From Acidobacteriota bacterium (lineage in GTDB: Bacteria > Acidobacteriota > Vicinamibacteria > Marinacidobacterales > SMYC01): 7,135 nucleotides of DNA. The DNA lies in contig JAJCXL010000378.1 of assembly GCA_029263435.1 (NCBI GenBank), positions 1-7,135 on the forward strand, read 5' to 3'. Positions 1-3,652 of the stretch are shown piece by piece; position 1 is the first letter of the stretch; each line of letters begins with the position of its first letter. Below the pieces are notes generated by a model. The model was not told where the DNA came from. It did no database searches and saw only the letters and a list, made by a program, of their open reading frames with translations. The position numbers and the translations under genes were made by a program.

Positions 1-404
1 CGGATGACGTAGGTGTTCGTGAGTGAATGGTAGAGGCCTTTCGGGACTTCGTACTCGAGCACGGCTTTGAGCTCGGCTCCATCTTCGGTCGATGCGATCT
101 GGAGCTCGTGAATCCACTTCGGAAAGAAGCCCCTCGCTTTCACGTGAGTGACCCCCTCCGGGGGGCGGTACTCGGAGACGACGACGTCCCAGCTGACGTC
201 TAGAGGCCAGCGTTTCAGACGATAGGCGAAAATGGTTCCGGGGCGAAGGTCGACCGGAAAGGACTCGATCGAGACTGCGATCTCGTCAGGAGTCACCCTC
301 TTGATGTTCGAAGGGCTGTCAAAAAACGCGAAAACCTCGCGAGGCGGGCGCCGGGTGCGCACGCGCTCTTCGATCCGCGTTACCGGTGTGGTGGGACTCG
401 TCAT
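1..404 (-). CDS. SRPBCC/START-fold protein, partial (C-terminus off left edge)
   Basis: About 134 N-terminal residues are visible; the rest lies beyond base 1. The pattern is that of the SRPBCC (START/Bet v1) helix-grip fold, which forms a hydrophobic ligand pocket. A first beta strand (residues 8-17, TRIEERVRTR) is followed by the typical VFAFFDSPSNIKRVTP segment (residues 24-38). Alternating strands with a central RLKRWPLDVSWDVVV (about 62-76) come next, and then a turn ending EYEVPKGLYHSLTN (117-130). Members include polyketide cyclases, lipid-transfer proteins and many uncharacterised proteins, so ligand and reaction cannot be named. No signal peptide is visible, so it is probably cytoplasmic. 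The ATG at 404 is chosen because the fold begins right after it and AGGA lies 10 nt upstream. It sits 35 bp downstream of the roadblock-like gene on the same strand and may be cotranscribed. The fold is fairly sure, the function unknown. Confidence 0.75.
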   Translation of the reverse strand, partial: MTSPTTPVTRIEERVRTRRPPREVFAFFDSPSNIKRVTPDEIAVSIESFPVDLRPGTIFAYRLKRWPLDVSWDVVVSEYRPPEGVTHVKARGFFPKWIHELQIASTEDGAELKAVLEYEVPKGLYHSLTNTYVI

Positions 405-439
405 TTCGTGCTCATCCTAACCGTTCGTCCGTCCGCGGA

Positions 440-808
440 TCAAAGCAAGCGCGCGAGCTCCCGAGCGCTCTTTCTAACCTTTTTCTTGACGGCGTCTGAA
501 GACTCCGCGGTGGGAGGTGGGTCCAGCCATACGGCGAGAAGGGCGCGCGGGCCCGCTTTTTCCACGATGTAGCCCGACGGCTCGTCGTGACTCTCGCCGA
601 CGAGCGCGCTCAACAGGGCGGTCTCGCGGAGTCCGCTGAGAGGGTGCGGGAATGAGAACTCGACGCTGCCTACGGTGGCGAAAGGGCTGCCGTCCTCGTC
701 GATGAGAAATGCGGCCCGGGCCGAAAGCTCCGCTACCAGCTCCTCGAGCACCCGTCTCACCGCTTTTTTCCCCTCGGGCGAGAGGAGCCATTCATCCGAT
801 AGTGCCAC
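440..808 (-). CDS. Roadblock/LC7-like domain protein
   Basis: With the GTG at 808 this is a 122-residue protein resembling bacterial roadblock/LC7 (MglB-type) domains. An N-terminal helix ends in VLEELVAELSARA, then comes the characteristic strand-turn-strand AAFLIDEDGSPFATVG (residues about 32-47), a helix LRETALLSALVG, strands GYIVEKAGPRALLAVWLD, and a basic C-terminal helix. Known family members dimerise and usually act with small Ras-like GTPases such as MglA, or as scaffolds; no GTPase gene is present here. The reading frame stays open to another GTG at 904. That longer form would add 32 residues unlike the family and would cover the tatA promoter, so I prefer 808. Neither GTG has a clear Shine-Dalgarno sequence, so the start is uncertain. 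No membrane segment or signal peptide is visible. The roadblock assignment comes from pattern recognition and is moderately sure. Confidence 0.6.
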   Translation of the reverse strand: MALSDEWLLSPEGKKAVRRVLEELVAELSARAAFLIDEDGSPFATVGSVEFSFPHPLSGLRETALLSALVGESHDEPSGYIVEKAGPRALLAVWLDPPPTAESSDAVKKKVRKSARELARLL

Positions 809-883
809 GATGAATGGGTGAGCCGGACTGGCGAGCGACAGCCCCGAGCCGAGGTCGGTTCGCTGTAGTGACGTTTTCCGGCA

Positions 884-892
884 TGCTATAGT
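884..892 (+). promoter_or_regulatory. Probable extended -10 promoter of tatA
   Basis: TGC followed directly by TATAGT (TATAGT at 887-892) matches an extended -10 element (TGN plus TATAAT, 5 of 6). No good -35 hexamer lies 16-18 bp upstream; TGTAGT at 864-869 is weak, which is common for extended -10 promoters. Transcription would start near 898-900, giving a leader of about 46 nt before tatA. On the other strand the same bases read TACTAT, so a divergent promoter for the roadblock-like gene is conceivable but less well supported. Confidence 0.45.
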
Positions 893-933
893 ACGCGAGG
901 TCACGGCATTGCGATGCGCGTGGCTTGGACCGT

Positions 934-940
934 GAAGGAG
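934..940 (+). promoter_or_regulatory. Ribosome binding site of tatA
   Basis: GAAGGAG ends 5 nt before the ATG at 946. This fixes the tatA start at 946 rather than at the in-frame TTG at 925, which lies upstream of this site. Confidence 0.85.
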
Positions 941-945
941 ACACC

Positions 946-1167
946 ATGTCGATGCATCCGCTTTTGATCGGAAGCCTCGGGATCCCCGAGCTGTTGATCA
1001 TATTGTTTATCATTTTTCTGATCGTAGGCGGCAAGAAGCTTCCGCAACTCGGCGCAGGTCTCGGAGAAGGCATCAAGAACTTCAAGAAAGGCGTCAAAGG
1101 CAGCCCGGATGAGCTCCCCAAGGACAACGCGGGGGAGACCGGGGAGCCCAGCGAGAAAAAAGCCTAG
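946..1167 (+). CDS. tatA: Sec-independent protein translocase subunit TatA/TatE family
   Basis: This 73-residue protein is a canonical TatA: a short periplasmic N-terminus, one transmembrane helix (GIPELLIILFIIFLIVG, residues about 12-28), the hinge, an amphipathic helix KKLPQLGAGLGEGIKNFKKGV (30-50), and a charged, disordered C-tail (51-73). TatA oligomers in the inner membrane form the passage through which the twin-arginine pathway exports folded proteins selected by TatBC. Length and order fit TatA/E better than the longer TatB. The family's usual Phe-Gly hinge (FGxKKL in Escherichia coli) appears here as VGGKKL, so the Phe is replaced by Val. The gene stands alone: no tatB or tatC is next to it. 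It is divergent from the roadblock-like gene and convergent with the secretin-like gene, 18 bp separating the two stop codons. Assignment is very secure. Confidence 0.95.
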   Translation: MSMHPLLIGSLGIPELLIILFIIFLIVGGKKLPQLGAGLGEGIKNFKKGVKGSPDELPKDNAGETGEPSEKKA

Positions 1168-1185
1168 CGCCGCGCCTGTTGGAAA

Positions 1186-1701
1186 TTATCTGGCTACATC
1201 GGTGATGATCAACGTGTTGGTTCGTTCGTCGTAGACGACGGAGCCTCTCGCCGAGAGAAACTTTTCCAGAATCGGGGCGATAGCCTCTGCTCTCGCGTAA
1301 GCCAAACGCCGGTAGCGGGTCGAAAGAGGCCCGGACAGCCGCTTTTCTTCGTCGTACTTGCGCCGCTCGGCATATTCCTCCCGAATCTGCTTGGAGGTGG
1401 CGACTCTCAAGAGATTCTTGCCCAGCCACTCTTCTGCTAACCCGCAGCTACGCAGCACGACGTCGAGAACCTGGGGCCAGGGGACGGCCTGAAGCTTCAA
1501 CGTTGCCTCGCACGAGACGTCCGGGTCCGCGACCAGGTTCAGCTCTCCGATCTCTGCGATGAGCCGCAGCACGTCGACGACGTCAGCGTCTTTGACGTCG
1601 ATGTCGATCCTCGCGTCTTCGTTGGGCGATGCCGGGGCTTGATAGGCCGCGGAGCTCAGGCTCGACGACAGCATCAAGAAGGAGAGCAGGATTGAGCTCA
1701 T
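1186..1701 (-). CDS. Short secretin N-domain (STN plus partial N1) protein, PilQ-like
   Basis: The 171 residues begin with a hydrophobic stretch like a signal peptide (SSILLSFLMLSSSLSSAAY, 2-20), though the usual basic n-region is missing. A secretin/TonB short N-terminal (STN, N0) domain follows at about 31-100, with the PilQ-like features DADVVDVLRLIAEIGELNLV, DPDVSCEATLKL and VPWPQVLDVVLRSCGL. After a charged linker (101-124) comes a start of the next secretin module (126-170: LAYARAEAIAPILEKFL, then GSVVYDERTNTLIITDVA). In PilQ-type secretins this point leads into the pore-forming domain; here a TAA ends the protein. It therefore cannot form an outer-membrane channel alone and may be a periplasmic accessory or a remnant. 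The start is well supported: GGAGGTGA lies just upstream and the ATG overlaps the hydrolase stop by 4 nt (ATGA), implying translational coupling. Domain identity is sure, role unknown. Confidence 0.85.
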   Translation of the reverse strand: MSSILLSFLMLSSSLSSAAYQAPASPNEDARIDIDVKDADVVDVLRLIAEIGELNLVADPDVSCEATLKLQAVPWPQVLDVVLRSCGLAEEWLGKNLLRVATSKQIREEYAERRKYDEEKRLSGPLSTRYRRLAYARAEAIAPILEKFLSARGSVVYDERTNTLIITDVAR

Positions 1702-2435
1702 AACGTCACCTCCATCCCATCATAGGCCAGCTCGAAGTCGAGCTCGTCCGCGTGTGCGAGAACGTCGTCCCCGGGGTGGACGAGGAGCGTCCGCTTCGCT
1801 CCGATCCGATCGCGATGGGAGGTGAGCTCCGCGTGTGACATGTGCCGATCGACCGGTCGATCGAAGCTGGAGCACTCGCAAATGAACAAGTCGGCGTCTT
1901 GGGCCGGCTCCACCAAAGCCTCCGTCCAGCCGGTGTCTCCCGAGAATACGATCGTCTTGCCCTCGACGACGACGTGATAGCCGAGCGCGATCCCGTTCGA
2001 GAAGTGATGGACCTCGAACGTCTTGGACCGAGCGAAACCGTGGTCGGTCGTACTATCCGGTGTGACGTCGACATATTCGAGCGGAAACTCCGGTGTTCTC
2101 GCGCCGGGGAAAAGTAGCTCCATGAGCGCGTGTAGCTTGGCGGCAGTGCCCGGCGGACCGAACACCCGCAGCGGTTTCTTGCGGGCGGACTCGTAGAGCT
2201 CGTGAAGGAGCAGGAACGGCACTCCCGCGAAGTGATCTCCGTGCTGGTGGGAGAGAAGAATGACGTCGATGGCTTCGGGGGTGAGGCCGCTCGATCGGAG
2301 CGCGGTGAGCGTCGTGGGCCCGCAATCGAGGAGTAAGCCTCCCTGACGGCATTGGACGAGGATCGCCATATGACGACGGCCACCGCTAGCGAATGCGTTC
2401 CCTGTGCCCAGAAAGAGCACGCGAGGCGTCGTCAC
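1698..2435 (-). CDS. RNase Z-like MBL-fold metal-dependent hydrolase
   Basis: This 245-residue protein belongs to the metallo-beta-lactamase superfamily, on the RNase Z/PhnP side. It opens with the strand VLFLGTGNAFASGGRR and the LLLDCGP turn (34-40). The metal-binding motif SHQHGDH gives His63, His65, Asp67 and His68, the same numbering as in Bacillus subtilis RNase Z. Further ligand candidates are His143 or His144, Asp167 (SGDTG), His198/His201 (HMSHAE) and His220 (VHPGDD), so a two-metal site looks complete. RNase Z cuts tRNA 3' trailers; I see no clear flexible-arm exosite and the protein is shorter than the roughly 300-residue RNase Z enzymes. A phosphodiesterase or other small-substrate hydrolase is thus as likely, and I give no gene symbol. 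Start is a GTG 14 bp after larE, with no clear Shine-Dalgarno sequence. No signal peptide, so cytoplasmic. Family sure, substrate unknown. Confidence 0.9.
   Translation of the reverse strand: MTTPRVLFLGTGNAFASGGRRHMAILVQCRQGGLLLDCGPTTLTALRSSGLTPEAIDVILLSHQHGDHFAGVPFLLLHELYESARKKPLRVFGPPGTAAKLHALMELLFPGARTPEFPLEYVDVTPDSTTDHGFARSKTFEVHHFSNGIALGYHVVVEGKTIVFSGDTGWTEALVEPAQDADLFICECSSFDRPVDRHMSHAELTSHRDRIGAKRTLLVHPGDDVLAHADELDFELAYDGMEVTL
1706..1713 (-). promoter_or_regulatory. Strong ribosome binding site of the secretin-like gene
   Basis: GGAGGTGA on the minus strand is a near-perfect anti-16S match, with GGAGG ending 7 nt before the ATG at 1701. It lies inside the last codons of the upstream hydrolase gene and supports independent, coupled translation of the short secretin-like protein. 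Confidence 0.8.
1846..1863. repeat. Perfect 18-bp palindrome inside the MBL hydrolase gene
   Basis: CGATCGACCGGTCGATCG is identical to its reverse complement, with no spacer. It codes for residues around FDRPVDR of the hydrolase, between the SGDTG and HMSH metal-ligand motifs. It could bind a dimeric protein or be a product of the Asp-Arg codon choice (GAT CGA / GTC GAT CGG); nothing else marks it as regulatory. Confidence 0.6.
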
Positions 2436-2449
2436 GGGAGCGCCGGTGC

Positions 2450-3331
2450 TCAGTGCTCGAGCGTTTCGTTCAGGCTACCGGTTCGATAGCCTTCGAGATC
2501 AATCGTGACGAACTTGTACCCGATGGCCTTGAGAGCTTCGGTGATCGCGCGTCGCATGGGAGGCGTCAGGGCGGTCTCGAGCTCTTCCGCTGAGAACTCC
2601 AGCCGTACGAGCGCGTCGTGGTGGCGAACTCGCAGATGCCGGAACCCTAGCTTTCGAAGGCTCGCTTCTCCGCGCTCCACGCTGGAGAGGTTCTCGATGG
2701 TAATCGGCGTTAGGTAGGGGATCCTGGATGACAGGCAGGCCGATGCCGGCTCGTCGGCTGTCGGGAGATCGAGGCGTCGCGACAACGCTCGAATTTCGTC
2801 TTTCGTCAGACCGACCTCTTCGAGCGGGCTTCGAACCCCGTGGAGCTTCGCGGCACCGCGGCCCGGGCGATAGTCACCGAGATCGTCTGCGTTCGCACCA
2901 TCGACGATGACGAGGAACTGTTCTTCCGCCGCGAAACGCTGGAGCCGGGTATAGAGCTCGTTCTTGCAATGGAAGCATCGGTCGGCGTTATTGGCGCGAT
3001 AGGCGGGCTCCGTCATCTCCTCGGTCTTGACGAAACGGTGGGGGAGTCGAAACTGATCGACGACGCGCAGGGCGAGCTCTCGTTGGTGTTGCGGATAGCT
3101 CGGGCTTTCGCCGGTCACCGCCAGTGCGCGCTCTCCGAGGACTTCGTAAGCCTCGACGGCGAGATAGGCACTGTCGACGCCGCCGCTGAATGCGACCAAC
3201 ACGGAGCCCATATCTTGCAAGAGCTGTCGGAGCTCACGCTGCTTCGCGTCGAGCAGGGCTTCAGGCGCCTCTTCTCCCGCTTCATTGACGCTTCGCTGCT
3301 TTATGATTTCGTCGTTGACGAGCTTCACCAT
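2450..3331 (-). CDS. larE: ATP-dependent sulfur transferase LarE
   Basis: The 293 residues match LarE, an N-type PP-loop ATP pyrophosphatase that adenylates a carboxylate and donates sulfur while making the nickel-pincer nucleotide cofactor. The PP-loop is FSGGVDSAYL (48-57). The family motif NADRCFHCKNELY (115-127) carries Cys119 and Cys122, and ACLSSRIPY (198-206) carries Cys199, the position of the sacrificial Cys176 of Lactiplantibacillus plantarum LarE. Three cysteines leave open whether sulfur comes from the protein itself or from a bound iron-sulfur cluster, as reported for some LarE proteins. After RIPY there is Leu where relatives usually have Gly. About 25 residues precede the usual LarE start; the ATG at 3331 is the first start after an in-frame stop. 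No larB or larC is in the window; the direct upstream neighbour, 22 bp away, is a LysW-like zinc ribbon. Family assignment is secure; the actual acceptor is not. Confidence 0.92.
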   Translation of the reverse strand: MVKLVNDEIIKQRSVNEAGEEAPEALLDAKQRELRQLLQDMGSVLVAFSGGVDSAYLAVEAYEVLGERALAVTGESPSYPQHQRELALRVVDQFRLPHRFVKTEEMTEPAYRANNADRCFHCKNELYTRLQRFAAEEQFLVIVDGANADDLGDYRPGRGAAKLHGVRSPLEEVGLTKDEIRALSRRLDLPTADEPASACLSSRIPYLTPITIENLSSVERGEASLRKLGFRHLRVRHHDALVRLEFSAEELETALTPPMRRAITEALKAIGYKFVTIDLEGYRTGSLNETLEH

Positions 3332-3344
3332 TTCACCGTTTCAC
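3324..3344 (-). repeat. Three 8-nt direct repeats at the larE start
   Basis: GTGAA recurs three times at exact 8-nt intervals on the minus strand (beginning at 3344, 3336 and 3328), the first two within GTGAAACG and GTGAAATG. The larE ATG at 3331 falls inside the array, and no normal Shine-Dalgarno sequence precedes it. It may be chance or a slippage-prone start region. Confidence 0.5.
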
Positions 3345-3353
3345 GTTTCTCTC

Positions 3354-3536
3354 TCAACTGTCCCGCCATTCGCGCACTTCTTCTTCCGCGATGTCGAGCT
3401 CGATGGGGCCGACTTTCATGACGCTCAACGTGCAGCCGCATTCCGGGCAACCGATGGTCTCGCCGAGATCGACATCGAGATCGTCGATCTCGATCTCCGC
3501 GTCACACGCCGGGCAAAACGGAAAGCCTACGTTCAT
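3354..3536 (-). CDS. LysW-like zinc-ribbon small protein
   Basis: From the ATG at 3536 this is a 60-residue acidic protein with a zinc ribbon of two knuckles, CPAC (8-11) and CPEC (30-33), joined by acidic residues and the LGETIGC segment. After it come strand TLSVMKVGPIELDIA and an acidic tail EEEVREWRDS. Layout and length match LysW/ArgW, the amino-group carriers whose C-terminal glutamate in EDWGE is ligated to alpha-aminoadipate or glutamate by LysX/ArgX. Here the Trp is kept but the terminal Gly-Glu is not, so ordinary carrier function is doubtful, and no lysX, lysZ or lysY is nearby. The frame stays open to a GTG at 3587, adding 17 residues unlike the family. I prefer 3536 because LysW proteins begin only a few residues before the first Cys-X-X-Cys. 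It heads the larE unit. Zinc ribbon sure; LysW kinship probable; function unknown. Confidence 0.75.
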   Translation of the reverse strand: MNVGFPFCPACDAEIEIDDLDVDLGETIGCPECGCTLSVMKVGPIELDIAEEEVREWRDS

Positions 3537-3592
3537 CGTTTTGGTTCCGATGCATGAACGATCGTGTTTTTCGGCGCCGCCAAACACCCCAA
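3533..3592 (-). CDS. Possible 19-residue leader peptide before the LysW-like gene
   Basis: The AAGGAG at 3602-3607 sits 9 nt before a TTG at 3592. That TTG opens a 19-codon frame whose TGA overlaps the ATG at 3536 in an ATGA junction. This would couple leader translation to the LysW-like protein and explains a good ribosome site placed too far (14 nt) from the alternative GTG at 3587. The start codon is rare and the peptide too short for family evidence, so this is a tentative reading. Confidence 0.25.
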   Translation of the reverse strand: MGCLAAPKNTIVHASEPKR

Positions 3593-3601
3593 GTGAGCTC
3601 T

Positions 3602-3607
3602 CTCCTT
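3602..3607 (-). promoter_or_regulatory. Ribosome binding site ahead of the LysW-like gene
   Basis: AAGGAG is a strong Shine-Dalgarno sequence. It lies 9 nt before a TTG (3592, short leader frame), 14 nt before a GTG (3587, in frame with the zinc ribbon) and 65 nt before the ATG at 3536. Which start it serves decides the N-terminus of the protein. Confidence 0.55.
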
Positions 3608-3621
3608 ATGAGCGAGCCGGA

Positions 3622-3652
3622 ATTATAACGCGAGTCAGGGCGTGAGGGTCAT
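3622..3652 (-). promoter_or_regulatory. Probable promoter of the LysW-like/larE unit
   Basis: The minus strand carries a consensus TATAAT at 3627-3622. ATGACC at 3652-3647 matches the TTGACA -35 box at 4 of 6 bases but with a long 19-bp spacer. The site straddles the acylase stop codon region. Transcription would begin near 3615, just upstream of the AAGGAG ribosome site at 3602-3607, which gives a short leader. The position fits independent expression of the downstream genes. Confidence 0.5.

Noticed and set aside
232..420. Small plus-strand open frame near the left end
   Set aside because: It is antisense to the SRPBCC-fold gene, whose translation shows clear family features.
792..1127. 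Open frame on the minus strand across tatA and its upstream region
   Set aside because: It is antisense to a clear tatA with its own promoter and ribosome site, and its translation resembles no known family.
1150..1180. GC-rich stretch followed by six T residues on the minus strand, a possible terminator of the secretin-like gene
   Set aside because: I could not pair a stem next to the T run; the GGCGC copies are direct, not inverted, repeats.
1000..1186. A frameshifted continuation of the secretin pore domain downstream of the short secretin-like gene
   Set aside because: No secretin motif appears in any minus-strand frame past the TAA; the region is coding for tatA on the other strand.
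2840..3421. 193-codon plus-strand open frame opposite larE and the zinc-ribbon gene
   Set aside because: It is an antisense shadow of two well-supported minus-strand genes in GC-rich DNA, with no ribosome site or recognisable domain.
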